A stretch of 64,000 bases of DNA from Lachnoclostridium sp. UBA903 (GTDB taxonomy: Bacteria > Bacillota > Clostridia > Lachnospirales > Lachnospiraceae): positions 32,753 to 96,752 of the forward strand of contig DBEP01000008.1 in the NCBI GenBank assembly GCA_002294045.1. The letters run 5' to 3'. Below, in pieces: positions 23,828-33,260 of the stretch. Below the pieces are notes generated by a model, which was not told where the DNA came from, did no database searches, and saw only the letters and a program-made list of their open reading frames with translations. A program made the translations under genes and the position numbers. The stretch's first letter is position 1, and each line of letters starts with the position of its first letter.

Positions 23828-24943
23828 TTAATAATCAAAATCGTCAACATTATCTATTGTAATTATTAAAGGATCTCCAAGCAAAACTTCACCGCTTTTA
23901 ACAGAAGCCGTTCCGATTCTTTCCGTAGTAATCTTTGCCGAATCTGCCGTAACATCCCCTTTTACCAGCTGATATCCTGCCTGAACTGCCAGATAGCCAA
24001 GATTCATACTGTTCCACAGAACACCAACATTGAAAGGATTATCCTCATTCTTAATGTAGGAATTTAACGCATTTGGTGTTGCAACACCAATCAGAACAAT
24101 CTTATCCTTATCCGGTTTATTGGTAGAGGCTTCATATTGTGATGCAAGAGCAGGTGCTGTCATTGAAGTAATACCAAAGGCACACTGAATTTTATCCCCG
24201 CCTTCTCCCATTCTGGATATTAAAGTTCCTGCCTGGCTCTGAACCTGCATTTCATCTGCACCCGGATAATAAATATCAGAATCCTGATTCTGTAATTTCA
24301 TCCAATTGTAATCATCCATCTGAATCATCTTTTGAATATTACTGTTCCAGGCCTCAACGTTGGTATCTGTTTTAGTCTGGCCCATAATTGCTATATTGGC
24401 CGGATTGTCAGGTCCGTATCCTTTTTCCATGAGCTGCTGCGCTGCATTTTCAACCAATGCTTTTGCAACACCTTCATAAGATGCCTGGTTGACAAATAAA
24501 TCTCTGGCTTCCTTTTCTGAATCTGAGTCAAACGTTACAATTTTGATACCCCGCTCTTTTGCTTTCTTAAGTGTAGGCGAAATAGCGGCGGCATCCACAC
24601 AGCCCACTACTACTGCATCTACTCCCTGGGCAATCCAGCCTTCCAGAATATCAACCTGTTTCTGGTTTGTTGCCTGGTCCTGCGGAGGGCCGTCATACAG
24701 CAATTCAACTTTGGCGCCACCTGCCTTAAGTTCTTCAATTGCTTCTTCTGCTCCCTTTTTGCAGGCATCCCAATAGTTTTCACCTTTCATTTTAGGCAGT
24801 ACCGCAATTCTGATAGTACTATCCTCTGATGCTCCAGTTGTATTTCCTCCTGAATTTGTTGTTTCTCCTGTTTTAGTACAACCGGTAAGCCCGCCAAACA
24901 GTAAGCTCGATACCAAAAATAACGCTAATACCTTTTTACTCAT
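23828..24943 (-). CDS. Ribose/rhamnose-type sugar ABC importer, substrate-binding lipoprotein
   Basis: A 371-residue lipoprotein with signal sequence and lipobox LTGC (Cys22), a Gly/Thr/Ser-rich linker and a Peripla_BP_4 domain starting IRIAVLPKMKGENYWDACKK. This opening and QAGTLISRMGEGGDK resemble the LsrB/RhaS side of the family more than RbsB. It partners with two different permeases and the tandem ATPase upstream in the same operon. Ligand unknown; a pentose or deoxy-hexose is plausible from the neighbouring FucU-like mutarotase and cupin. Confidence 0.83.
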   Translation of the reverse strand: MSKKVLALFLVSSLLFGGLTGCTKTGETTNSGGNTTGASEDSTIRIAVLPKMKGENYWDACKKGAEEAIEELKAGGAKVELLYDGPPQDQATNQKQVDILEGWIAQGVDAVVVGCVDAAAISPTLKKAKERGIKIVTFDSDSEKEARDLFVNQASYEGVAKALVENAAQQLMEKGYGPDNPANIAIMGQTKTDTNVEAWNSNIQKMIQMDDYNWMKLQNQDSDIYYPGADEMQVQSQAGTLISRMGEGGDKIQCAFGITSMTAPALASQYEASTNKPDKDKIVLIGVATPNALNSYIKNEDNPFNVGVLWNSMNLGYLAVQAGYQLVKGDVTADSAKITTERIGTASVKSGEVLLGDPLIITIDNVDDFDY

Positions 24944-24964
24944 ATTTTTCTCTCCTTATATTTA

Positions 24965-25930
24965 TTAATTTTTTACTACCAGCAAATGTCTGACTTTTCT
25001 CCTGCGATTTACAAGTTCATAGACAATTAAGCTGATAATTAAAACCATTCCCTGAACAATGGTCTGCATATCAATGGGAATATTCAGAATTGTCAGACCA
25101 CTGTTTAGCACACCCATAATCAGGGTTGCCAATATGGTGCCTTTCATATCACCCGCACCTCCCAGAATACTTGTCCCGCCAAGTACGACTATGGTAATTG
25201 CTTTCAGATTTATATTGGTTCCTGCATCATAACGAAGGCTGGTGAATCTTCCTATCAAAATCAGTCCGGCAACCGCACACATCAGGCCAACCAGAATATA
25301 GGTTTTAATTAACGCCTTCTGTATATCAATACCGCAATACCTTGCCGCATTATCATTTAACCCGATACCGAATAATTTTCTTCCGAAGGTTGTCTTCGCA
25401 AGTACTATGTAGAACACGATAGCAGCAATCGCATAAATATATATCTGCGTCGGAATTCCCAAAACAGAAGTCCCTCCTACAGACTCCGCAAGTGAATAGG
25501 CATAAACGCTGTCCCCTCCGGTAATTCCTCTCGTGATACCTAAAAACAAAAACATGGATGCCAGGGTTGTTACCATGGCCGGAACTTTGGCTTTGGCAAT
25601 AATAATTCCGTTAAAGGCCCCGCAGGCCACCCCAATTAGCAATGTAACAAACGCTCCCACAGCTCCGCCCATGGACCTGGCCGCTAATGCACCAAGCATG
25701 GACGATAAGACCATGATATTACCTACTGACAAATCAATTCCTCCCGTAATAATAACCAGGGTCATAGGGAGTGCTATTAATCCTAATTCAACCACATTTC
25801 TGAATACTACGTTAAGCATATAATCCTTTGATAAAAATACCGGATTCATAACCGATATTACCGTAAATATCAGGAGCAGTATTAAAAACAAAGCTGTGTT
25901 AAAGGTAATCTTAAACCGCTTGTGCTTCAT
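24965..25930 (-). CDS. Ribose/rhamnose-type ABC importer, permease 2
   Basis: A 321-residue RbsC-family membrane protein with LVIITGGIDLSVGNIMVLSS, GRKLFGIGLNDNAARYCGI and GGTSILGGAGDMKGT. ATG 25930 is chosen because AGGAGG stands eight bases before it; the in-frame GTG at 25939 lies on the ribosome-binding site itself. It overlaps the preceding permease gene by 20 bases. Two unlike permeases in one operon, as in Lsr and Rha systems, imply a heterodimeric channel. Confidence 0.85.
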   Translation of the reverse strand: MKHKRFKITFNTALFLILLLIFTVISVMNPVFLSKDYMLNVVFRNVVELGLIALPMTLVIITGGIDLSVGNIMVLSSMLGALAARSMGGAVGAFVTLLIGVACGAFNGIIIAKAKVPAMVTTLASMFLFLGITRGITGGDSVYAYSLAESVGGTSVLGIPTQIYIYAIAAIVFYIVLAKTTFGRKLFGIGLNDNAARYCGIDIQKALIKTYILVGLMCAVAGLILIGRFTSLRYDAGTNINLKAITIVVLGGTSILGGAGDMKGTILATLIMGVLNSGLTILNIPIDMQTIVQGMVLIISLIVYELVNRRRKVRHLLVVKN

Positions 25931-26918
25931 GTTTTTCACCTCCTCCCTTTTCCGGAATCCTGCGTTTCTTCTTTATTTTGAATGCACTTGATACAACCGA
26001 AAGAATTATAATGATACCCATAATGGCATCCGACCAGTCAGGACTGATTCCCAGATAATTAATTGCCGGAGAAATTAATGCCAATATCATTGCACCGATT
26101 ACGGTACCAATCAGTTTACCGCTTCCTCCCGCCGTACTGGTTCCTCCCAAAACGACTGCCGCAATGAATGTCATTTCCTTTCCGTTGGCCATCGTCATCG
26201 TAACTCTCTGACTGGCAGTTGCTATAATAATTGCTGTTATACCATATAATGCTCCGGCTATGGAATAAGCTATAACCACGGTGCGTTCAACATTTACGCC
26301 GGCCAGCCTTGCACCGTTCATGTTGTTGCCGATTGCATAAAGCTTTTTGGAAAATCCGGAATATTTCATAAACAACAGTGCCGAAGCAGTGATAACCAGC
26401 ATGAAAACCGTACTTGCCGGAAAAATCCCGAATATTTTGGCATTATATGCAAGCCAGGTAAAGCTTGCCGGAAGATCATAAACGGAGCCGTCTGCAACAA
26501 GAGGCAGAACTCCCTGAAATAACTGCGTTGTAGCCAAGGTTGCGACGATGGCAGGTATCCGTAGTTTCGTGATAAAAAGGCCGTTCAGCATACTTAATAT
26601 GGCACCCGCCAAGACAGTAACCGGTAAAAATACCCCTAACGGCAGATCCGCTTTTCCCAAAAAAGCAGCAATAATACATAATACTGATATCAGAGCACCT
26701 GCCGACACATCAATATTGGAAGTTATAATAATCATATTCATACCAATTGCAGCAATTAATATGTAATTAAACTGGTTCAGTACACTCATTAAGTTGCCCA
26801 GTTCATAAAAGCTCTCTGCGGCAGCTCCTAAAAACAGAAGGATAAATACCAGAAATAAAAACAGGTAAAATTCTGCTGTCATGAATTTTGCATATTTATT
26901 ATTTAATCCTTTACTCAC
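25911..26918 (-). CDS. Ribose/rhamnose-type ABC importer, permease 1
   Basis: A 335-residue RbsC-family membrane protein starting at GTG 26918 with AGGAGG eight bases upstream. Family segments: MIIITSNIDVSAGALISVL, SKKLYAIGNNMNGARLAGV and GGTSTAGGSGKLIGT. The DLSVG motif is DVSAG here. The C-terminal tail is basic (KKKRRIPEKGGGEK). Forms the channel with permease 2. Confidence 0.85.
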   Translation of the reverse strand: MSKGLNNKYAKFMTAEFYLFLFLVFILLFLGAAAESFYELGNLMSVLNQFNYILIAAIGMNMIIITSNIDVSAGALISVLCIIAAFLGKADLPLGVFLPVTVLAGAILSMLNGLFITKLRIPAIVATLATTQLFQGVLPLVADGSVYDLPASFTWLAYNAKIFGIFPASTVFMLVITASALLFMKYSGFSKKLYAIGNNMNGARLAGVNVERTVVIAYSIAGALYGITAIIIATASQRVTMTMANGKEMTFIAAVVLGGTSTAGGSGKLIGTVIGAMILALISPAINYLGISPDWSDAIMGIIIILSVVSSAFKIKKKRRIPEKGGGEKHEAQAV

Positions 26919-26933
26919 CCTGATTTCCTCCTT

Positions 26934-28430
26934 TTACCCTTCCAGGGCTACTTTTAAAATATCATTCAAAGTTGCATCCGCCCTGTCAAAACAGCCTGCC
27001 ATATATCCGTCCTTCATAACATAAATCCGGTCACACATACCAAGCAGTTCGGGCAGTTCACTGGATACCATTAAGATGGTCAGGCCTTTTGAAGTTAATT
27101 CGCTTATAATTTTATGTATCTCCGCCTTCGCATTTACATCAACGCCTCTGGTCGGTTCATCCAGTATCAGTATCTTAGGATTCAGTGCCAGAGCTTTCGC
27201 TATTGCTACCTTTTGCTGGTTTCCTCCGGAAAGATTTTTTACGAAAAATGCAGGGGAGGGCGCTTTAATCACAACACTTTTGATATATTTTTCCGCTACC
27301 TGCGCTTCTTTATTCCGGTTAATGATACACCACTTTGAAAATGAATCCAGCTGGGGCATTGAAATATTCTGTTCAATACTCATATCAGTCAGTAAACCAA
27401 ATTTACCGCGGTCCTCCGATACATATACCAGGCCGTGCTTCATTGCTTCCCTATAGCTGGAGATGTTCAGCTGTTCTCCTTCCATTATGACTTTCCCGGA
27501 AGCTTTTGCCGACAATCCGCAAATCGCCTCCATCAGCTCCGTACGGCCGGCTCCCGCCAATCCGGCAAAGCCAAGTATTTCCCCTTTCCTTGCCTCAAAG
27601 GTGATATTTTTGAGAAAACCTTCATCATAAAAACTGCATATCTGAAAGCAGATTTCTCCTAATTCTGTTTCTGTTTTGGGATAATAATTATTCATACTTC
27701 GTCCCACCATATCCGCAACCAGTTCATCCTTACTGGTGTCTTTGACCTGCTTCGTCGATATATATTGTCCGTCCCGTATAACGGTTACTCTGTCACAGAT
27801 TTCAAAAATTTCTTCCATACGATGGCTTATATAAACAATTCCAATCCCTTCCCTTTTCAGGTTATTGATGATATGAAACAATGCGGCTACTTCTCTTTGT
27901 GTCAGGGATGCGGTAGGTTCGTCAAAAATCAATATCCTTGCATCAAAGGTAAGTCCCTTTGCTATTTCAACCATCTGTTTCTGTGCCATACCAAGTGTTT
28001 TGATTTTTGCATTCATATCTATTTTTGTATTCAATCTTTTAAAAATTTCTTCTGCTTTTATCCTCATTTTTTTATAATCAAGAATTCGGACAGGTCCCTT
28101 GCTTTTTCTTAATTCATGACCAAGAAATAAATTTTCCAGCACTGTCATCTCTTCAAAAAGACTGGTTTCCTGAAAAATTATGGCTATTCCTTTTCGGTAG
28201 GATTCCATCGGATTGGAAAATTCCTGCTTTTCCCCTCCGATTATAATTTCTCCGGAATCCGGCTTATATACGCCGGACACCACCTTCATCAAGGTCGATT
28301 TTCCGGCACCGTTTTCTCCGCAGATTGCATGTACTTCCCCTTCCAGAAGGTTAAAATAAATACCGTTCAGTGCTAATACCCCCGGAAAAGTCTTTACGAT
28401 ATTACTTAATTCCAGTATTGTTTTCGTCAA
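26934..28430 (-). CDS. Ribose/rhamnose-type ABC importer, tandem ATPase
   Basis: A 498-residue double-ABC protein starting at TTG 28430 with AGGAGG seven bases upstream. First domain: Walker A GENGAGKST, Walker B ILIFDEPTASL. Second domain: degenerate GLAGAGRTEL, signature NLSGGNQQK and ILILDEPTRGVD. It energises both permeases. Only 15 bases separate it from permease 1 and 25 from the cupin gene upstream, so all belong to one operon led by the LacI-regulated promoter. Confidence 0.88.
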   Translation of the reverse strand: MTKTILELSNIVKTFPGVLALNGIYFNLLEGEVHAICGENGAGKSTLMKVVSGVYKPDSGEIIIGGEKQEFSNPMESYRKGIAIIFQETSLFEEMTVLENLFLGHELRKSKGPVRILDYKKMRIKAEEIFKRLNTKIDMNAKIKTLGMAQKQMVEIAKGLTFDARILIFDEPTASLTQREVAALFHIINNLKREGIGIVYISHRMEEIFEICDRVTVIRDGQYISTKQVKDTSKDELVADMVGRSMNNYYPKTETELGEICFQICSFYDEGFLKNITFEARKGEILGFAGLAGAGRTELMEAICGLSAKASGKVIMEGEQLNISSYREAMKHGLVYVSEDRGKFGLLTDMSIEQNISMPQLDSFSKWCIINRNKEAQVAEKYIKSVVIKAPSPAFFVKNLSGGNQQKVAIAKALALNPKILILDEPTRGVDVNAKAEIHKIISELTSKGLTILMVSSELPELLGMCDRIYVMKDGYMAGCFDRADATLNDILKVALEG

Positions 28431-28455
28431 AATAAATCCTCCTTATACATTGAAG

Positions 28456-29667
28456 CTATTCAATGACCAAATCCGGATTATCAGAAAAATGTTTTAGTAT
28501 TACGATAGGTCCGGTGCAGGACGGATTGGTAATAACCACACCTTTTTTTGCAGCTTTTTCAGTTACAAAATACTCATCATGAGTCAATTCGCCATAATGA
28601 ATCAGCACGGGAGATTCAATCTGCCATGCTCCAAAGCTTCCATATCCCTCCAGACAAATCAATCCATAAGGAGCGGAATCCTTTATTGTTACCGTCTGTC
28701 CCGGAAGTATGGTCAGACGTTTTGCCGATACACTTTCGCATTTATAGCAGATCCACTCCTCCACATATCCTTCGGCAAGCATTTCTTCCATTGGCTTCAC
28801 CGGCTTTGGTCTCATAAAGTTATTTTTATGGAAATCCGGATCTACATTTTTCTCCCAATCGATGACATCCAATAAATAATCATAATTCCCCAGTTCTTCA
28901 AAAGGGCAGTTTTTCCAAAGAAGCTCCTCATTAACAACCTGCCCGTTCATTAAAACGGACTGATACATGGCATAAACATCCGATGCAAACTGGGGTTCAT
29001 AGGTACACAAGCTGCCGGGGGCGTGCATTACTCCCGGTGCTACGTTAAAGCCGGTGTCCAATTCCAATTTATATGCTCTGGATAATCCCAGAATATTATT
29101 ATCTCCTTTTGTAAAATTCTTTAGTGCTTTCAGAACTTCCGCCTTTGTTGTTTCCGGATGAAATCCAAAAAAAGTAAACGGAAACTCTCCTCCATGGTTA
29201 TTTAACTGTGACGGAAAAAAATACATTTCCGGTTTTCCGGATGCCCCGACCCTGGCTGCATGCTCCTGCCTGTGATGAATATGATGAGGCAAAGGACCTT
29301 CATTATCAAAAAATTTGGAAAACATGGCCCATCTGTGATACTTATTCCAAAGAGCTTTACCAATAATCTCTTCTCCCATCAGCTCCACGGCATCACGCAG
29401 GAGTACCTTTTCTTTGCCTTCCTCATCTGCAACAATATAGCTTAATCCCTCATCCTCCGGTGTTCCCGGTCCATTCTCGGCCCAGGTCGCAGATGCAAAC
29501 CATCTTTCATCAATTCCTCCCTTGGCCCCTCTGATAAAATAATCATCCGGATGCAGTTTAATTCTTTTACCCGGTCTGCAGAAAGCCCGCGGAACCCAGG
29601 TAGGTGCCAATCTTAATATTCCGTCTCCCTTTTCCAATGCTTTTTCGGCTAATTCTTTTTTTCCCAT
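28456..29667 (-). CDS. ManA-like cupin protein, putative sugar isomerase
   Basis: A 403-residue protein of the phosphomannose-isomerase-like cupin type. A metal-site motif is visible in PLPHHIHHRQEHA (His, His, Glu spaced as in ManA) and a C-terminal cupin half contains SAKRLTILPGQTVTIKD. ATG 29667 is chosen from TGAGG upstream. It is the first gene of the importer operon, so it likely isomerises the imported sugar or its phosphate. It is clearly not a standard ManA: length and N-terminus (LRLAPTWVPRAFCRPGKRI) differ. I do not recognise an exact function. Confidence 0.6.
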   Translation of the reverse strand: MGKKELAEKALEKGDGILRLAPTWVPRAFCRPGKRIKLHPDDYFIRGAKGGIDERWFASATWAENGPGTPEDEGLSYIVADEEGKEKVLLRDAVELMGEEIIGKALWNKYHRWAMFSKFFDNEGPLPHHIHHRQEHAARVGASGKPEMYFFPSQLNNHGGEFPFTFFGFHPETTKAEVLKALKNFTKGDNNILGLSRAYKLELDTGFNVAPGVMHAPGSLCTYEPQFASDVYAMYQSVLMNGQVVNEELLWKNCPFEELGNYDYLLDVIDWEKNVDPDFHKNNFMRPKPVKPMEEMLAEGYVEEWICYKCESVSAKRLTILPGQTVTIKDSAPYGLICLEGYGSFGAWQIESPVLIHYGELTHDEYFVTEKAAKKGVVITNPSCTGPIVILKHFSDNPDLVIE

Positions 29668-29692
29668 TATATGTACCTCACTTCTCATTCAT

Positions 29693-29703
29693 AGCGAACG
29701 TTT
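29693..29703. promoter_or_regulatory. LacI-type operator, site 1
   Basis: AGCGAACGTTT, downstream of the predicted transcription start of the cupin-importer operon. The same core recurs at 29733 and 32151 and, imperfectly, at 32239 (AGCGAACATTT). Confidence 0.6.
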
Positions 29704-29719
29704 TTTTATTTACGTTTTT

Positions 29720-29748
29720 ATAATAACAATACAGCGAACGTTTGTCAA
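29720..29748 (-). promoter_or_regulatory. Promoter of the cupin-importer operon with LacI operator in the spacer
   Basis: On the minus strand TTGACA (29743-29748), a 17-base spacer and TATTAT (29720-29725). The spacer begins AACGTTCGCT, the operator core. Exactly the same arrangement is found at 32138-32166. Confidence 0.75.
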
Positions 29749-29945
29749 GAATAATTTATCATTTTTAATAAATAAAAGTCTTAAACGCTTGTTTATTAGT
29801 ACATATTGCCATGTAAATTTCATAAAAAATAATATTTTCAATAACAATTCTTCAAAATAGGGCAAAAAAATAGAAACAATTTTGAAAACGTTTTTTCGCT
29901 TTCAAAATTGTATCATATTTACTTACCAATTTTATCTTATTCACT

Positions 29946-30977
29946 CTACCAGCCGAATAATTCCCATTCGCTTCCGGCAGATATATCGGTTGATTTTCTT
30001 ACAATCAAATTACAATCTGCTTCTATCTTTTCAATATTATTGTGTTCATTGGCATTCATCAGCATTTTTACCGCCATCCGCCCCATATGGAAAGTCGGTA
30101 CGTTGATTGTTGTTAAGGCCGGTGTCACCATAGACGATACGCTCAGATTATCGATACCCACTACGGCAATATCTTCAGGTATACGTTTTCCTTCCGATAA
30201 TATGGCCTTCATAGCCCCAATCGCCATTTGGTCATTAGCAGCAAAAACTGCCGTAAAATCATTTCGCCTTCCCAAGAGCTTTTTCATAGCTATATACCCG
30301 CTGTTAGGCGTAAAATCACCTCCGCAGACCAATTCCTCATCATAAGAAATTCCATTTTGTTCTAATGTGTCCCTATATCCGTCCAAACGTTTCCCTGATA
30401 AAGGATTGTCCTCAATACCGGAAATATGGGCAATTTTCCTATGGCCCAAATGAATCAGGTGGCTGATTGCCTTATTTGCATTTCCATAATGGTCTACATA
30501 CACCGAGCAGAATCTCTCATCCTCCATATTTCTTTCCAAAAACGCTACGGGAATATTGCGTTCGATAAATTTCTCGCTTAATAAAGCAAAGTATTCTTTT
30601 TCTCTTTCAATGGGACAGGTTGTATCTATTAATACACCATACAAATTCTGTTTTCTGATAAAATCTATATAATTTTTTTCCTTCTCAAATTGGAATTCCG
30701 TATCACCCACCAGCAGCGTATAATCTTTTCCTGCAACCGCATCTTCAATGCCGCAAAACAAATTTGAAAAAAACGAACTCGTTATTGACGGAAGAATGAC
30801 AGCAATGGTCTTCTCCGCCTTTTTCCTTATAACAGGCTTATATCCTGTTTCTTTAACAGCTTTCAGCACCTTTTCCTTCACTGCCTGGCTCACAAATTTA
30901 TCATTATTGCCAAGTACTATCGATACAGTCGAAAGTGATACCCCTGCCGCCTTGGCAACATCCCTCATTCCAGCCAT
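29946..30977 (-). CDS. LacI-family transcriptional regulator
   Basis: A 343-residue repressor: N-terminal helix-turn-helix MAGMRDVAKAAGVSLSTVSI plus hinge and a periplasmic-binding-protein-like sensor domain (AVILPSITSSFFSNL, YVDHYGNANKA, AAIFAANDQ-like FTAVFAANDQMAIG). ATG 30977 is chosen from AGGGAG upstream. It stands between two divergently organised transcription units on the same strand, each with an AGCGAACGTTTG operator inside the promoter, so it very likely represses both, releasing them when the imported sugar binds. Confidence 0.9.
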   Translation of the reverse strand: MAGMRDVAKAAGVSLSTVSIVLGNNDKFVSQAVKEKVLKAVKETGYKPVIRKKAEKTIAVILPSITSSFFSNLFCGIEDAVAGKDYTLLVGDTEFQFEKEKNYIDFIRKQNLYGVLIDTTCPIEREKEYFALLSEKFIERNIPVAFLERNMEDERFCSVYVDHYGNANKAISHLIHLGHRKIAHISGIEDNPLSGKRLDGYRDTLEQNGISYDEELVCGGDFTPNSGYIAMKKLLGRRNDFTAVFAANDQMAIGAMKAILSEGKRIPEDIAVVGIDNLSVSSMVTPALTTINVPTFHMGRMAVKMLMNANEHNNIEKIEADCNLIVRKSTDISAGSEWELFGW

Positions 30978-31050
30978 ATTTTTCTCCCTCATTTCATAAT
31001 ATCATCAATACAAACACATTAGCACCCATACTCAGTTAAATGTATTACTT

Positions 31051-32073
31051 TTAAAGGTTAAATGCATTTTCAAATTCTTCCCGGCTGTCCCAGAACTCAA
31101 AGCTTAATCTATATTTTACACTTGCCTGAGGCGGAATGCTCTTAATAAAATCGCGGGACCGTTCCGTAAATTTTCCATCCACATAATTGCTTCCGGGTTC
31201 CAACCCTAATACATACTGTCCTTCCGAACAGTTTTTCCACTGCACGAAATGGTCTAAGACATGATTTTCATAGATAATGGTAAGTCCGATGTTTTCATCG
31301 GGCTGAAATACACCGGCTACTGATAAACCATTATGATTTATCATTTCATGATAATAACACATCTCATCCAGCTGATTTGCCAAATCCATTACGGCATGCC
31401 TGTCCATATGTTCTTGGGAATGTTCATTCCGGGCAACAACCTGCTTACTGTCAATTCGTATTTCACTGCTTGGTGAAATAAAAGGATATCCCAGATTACA
31501 ATGATATAAAATCATGTATTCCTCGTCTTTAAATCCCTTGTTGCATATCTCATCATAAACATCGATTCTGTTTCGCTTCTGGCAGGCGCGGATTTCCCGC
31601 TTTAGCTGCAGTTTTTCTCCAAAGATAACGTTTTGCTGTATTTTCCCCGAAAGTACTGCCGTCTGTTCTCCCTTTTCCTCCAAAATCCGGATATTAAATT
31701 CTTCCGCCGGCATGTTACCGATTCTTCCGTGAAGGCCATACTCCTGATTGTTTTCCGCACACGGGGAACCGATATTATCCAAACCGCAGGTAGTCAGCAA
31801 TCCCGCAGTGAAATTTCTGAGCCACTCCGCCCCTTTTTCATTATAAAAAGACGGATGGACCACCCCGCACGCATTAAGATAACTGATATTAATTCCCTTA
31901 TAGCGAACACCGGTAATATCCATACAACGGTCGGCAACGACCGTAAAAGACAGTCCTGACTGGTTTGTAACATCAGCCGCCTTTACCCCCTGTGCCCTGC
32001 CGCCTTCCAAACGATATGTTTTTACATCCATAAGCTGAGACATACTGCCGACATATTTTATTTCCTGATCCAT
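31051..32073 (-). CDS. DUF4432 family protein (aldose 1-epimerase-like)
   Basis: A 340-residue protein with the galactose-mutarotase-like beta fold, matching the DUF4432 family: FTVVADRCMDITGVRYKGIN near the N-terminus, NEYGLHGRIGNMPAEEF-like segment with the conserved GLHGR, and LYHCNLGYPF. Probably acts on the anomeric centre or as an epimerase on the sugar brought in by the neighbouring importer. GGAGG precedes ATG by five bases. It has its own LacI-controlled promoter and lies upstream of the regulator gene on the same strand. Confidence 0.75.
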   Translation of the reverse strand: MDQEIKYVGSMSQLMDVKTYRLEGGRAQGVKAADVTNQSGLSFTVVADRCMDITGVRYKGINISYLNACGVVHPSFYNEKGAEWLRNFTAGLLTTCGLDNIGSPCAENNQEYGLHGRIGNMPAEEFNIRILEEKGEQTAVLSGKIQQNVIFGEKLQLKREIRACQKRNRIDVYDEICNKGFKDEEYMILYHCNLGYPFISPSSEIRIDSKQVVARNEHSQEHMDRHAVMDLANQLDEMCYYHEMINHNGLSVAGVFQPDENIGLTIIYENHVLDHFVQWKNCSEGQYVLGLEPGSNYVDGKFTERSRDFIKSIPPQASVKYRLSFEFWDSREEFENAFNL

Positions 32074-32137
32074 TTTAGCCTCCGTTCCTTAGTTTTACTG
32101 CATTCTAAAAATCAACAGATGTTATCTTTGTATGTAT

Positions 32138-32166
32138 ATAATACATTCGTAGCGAACGTTTGTCAA
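32138..32166 (-). promoter_or_regulatory. Promoter of the DUF4432 gene with LacI operator in the spacer
   Basis: On the minus strand TTGACA (32161-32166), 17-base spacer starting AACGTTCGCT and TATTAT (32138-32143). Same bases and spacing as the promoter at 29720-29748, so both are under one repressor. Confidence 0.75.
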
Positions 32167-32280
32167 TATATTTTTCTGACACAATTCATATTATCCTGTT
32201 TGCAAAAGCCGGTATCTGTATATAAAACCAGTATTCCCAGCGAACATTTTTTAACCTGTTATAAAAACCGTATATAGCGG

Positions 32281-32397
32281 GTATAATGTCTGTTGACATT
32301 ATACCATGTCCGCAAGCTCCCACGGTATGCGCCGCTTCTCGGCGTTGATGCGCGCTCACTACGTTCGGCGCGGGTATAATGTCTGTTGACATTATAC
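32281..32397. repeat. Pair of 24-base palindromic repeats
   Basis: GTATAATGTC-TGTT-GACATTATAC occurs at 32281-32304 and again, identical, at 32374-32397. The 69 bases between contain G+C-rich inverted segments (CGCCG-CTTCT-CGGCG and CGCGC/GCGCG), unlike the A+T-rich surroundings. A third, edge-cut copy is at position 1. The rest of 32167-32587 has no gene that I can support. Confidence 0.75.
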
Positions 32398-32587
32398 CAT
32401 ACTTTGAATACAAAAAATATAAACTGCGAGAATAAGCAAAGAATAATCACAGTCAGTTTATAAACATGTGGCCGGAAACCAGCACAGCAATAAAGCGCCA
32501 ATATTTCATTATCAAAATATCGGCGCTTCCTATTATATTTAAAAGATAATCCATGCTTTATATGGTAATTACCGCTTATACCGCCTT

Positions 32588-33136
32588 CTAATCCTCTACT
32601 GTGGGAATCCGTTTAATATCCGGGTCGGTAAATACATCAAATTCGTCCAGGCTTCTCGTACTGAATTCCGAGATTACGGCACCATGGGGTCCTGCCTGGA
32701 ACCAATGCTTTGTTCCCGGATATAAGGTATACTGCTCACCCGCATTTAACACAATTTCATGTCCTGCCGTATATCCGGCTTCGTAGCCTTTCGGCACGCT
32801 TCCCTCGGGCTTCTTTGTTTTATCCCCTTCCACATATAAATATACCGTACCATAACGGCAGCGGAAGGTTTCCTCTTTTCCTTCGTAATTTAACTCAGGA
32901 ACCGGTCCGTGCCTGTGCTCCGGGCAGGTTTGTCCGGGCAAAAGCACCATCTCCTTTGCACAGCACCGTTCTGTGTTTACGAATATCACTAAGCTTAATC
33001 CGATATGTTCTATGTCGTTTAATCCAAAATCGGCAATTTCAATATTATCTTTTTCCTCTTTTGTCAATACAATATGTGCCTTCTCATAATAATCCAACAC
33101 CTGCCGCCTTACTTTTTCATAGACTTCTTTTTTCAT
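32588..33136 (-). CDS. D-lyxose/D-mannose ketol-isomerase (cupin type)
   Basis: A 182-residue single-domain cupin of the D-lyxose isomerase family. Metal ligands are visible in CPEHRHGPVPEL and in KHWFQAG; CRYGTVYLYVEGD and ALYTLYPGTKHW-like YTLYPGTKHW segments also match. ATG 33136 is chosen because GGAGG precedes it; the upstream in-frame TTG lies on that site. It would convert D-lyxose to D-xylulose or D-mannose to D-fructose. The beta-mannosidase gene directly upstream suggests that mannose is the practical substrate here (inference). 124 bases separate the two genes. Confidence 0.82.
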   Translation of the reverse strand: MKKEVYEKVRRQVLDYYEKAHIVLTKEEKDNIEIADFGLNDIEHIGLSLVIFVNTERCCAKEMVLLPGQTCPEHRHGPVPELNYEGKEETFRCRYGTVYLYVEGDKTKKPEGSVPKGYEAGYTAGHEIVLNAGEQYTLYPGTKHWFQAGPHGAVISEFSTRSLDEFDVFTDPDIKRIPTVED

Positions 33137-33260
33137 GATTTCCTCCAATCTTTTTTATCCGATACCATGCTTTCTCATGGATTGCAGGGAAACCGGGGAA
33201 GACAGCTTCCGGAGATTATTTTCCTTCCGGCGTTTTCCCTGTGAATTATTGTTTTTAAGA

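Noticed and set aside
25911..25939. Overlap of the two importer permease genes as a sign of frameshift or fusion
   Set aside because: With the start supported by AGGAGG the overlap is only 20 bases and both proteins are full length; ordinary operon overlap.
29883..29897. TTGAAAACGTTTTTT as a catabolite-responsive (cre) site
   Set aside because: It lacks the closing CA of the consensus and is more than 200 bases from the nearest start, so the claim is too weak.
32186..32501. Two frames of 75-80 codons over the palindromic repeat pair
   Set aside because: Their sequence (repeated GIMSTDIIPA) is only the translation of the repeats themselves.
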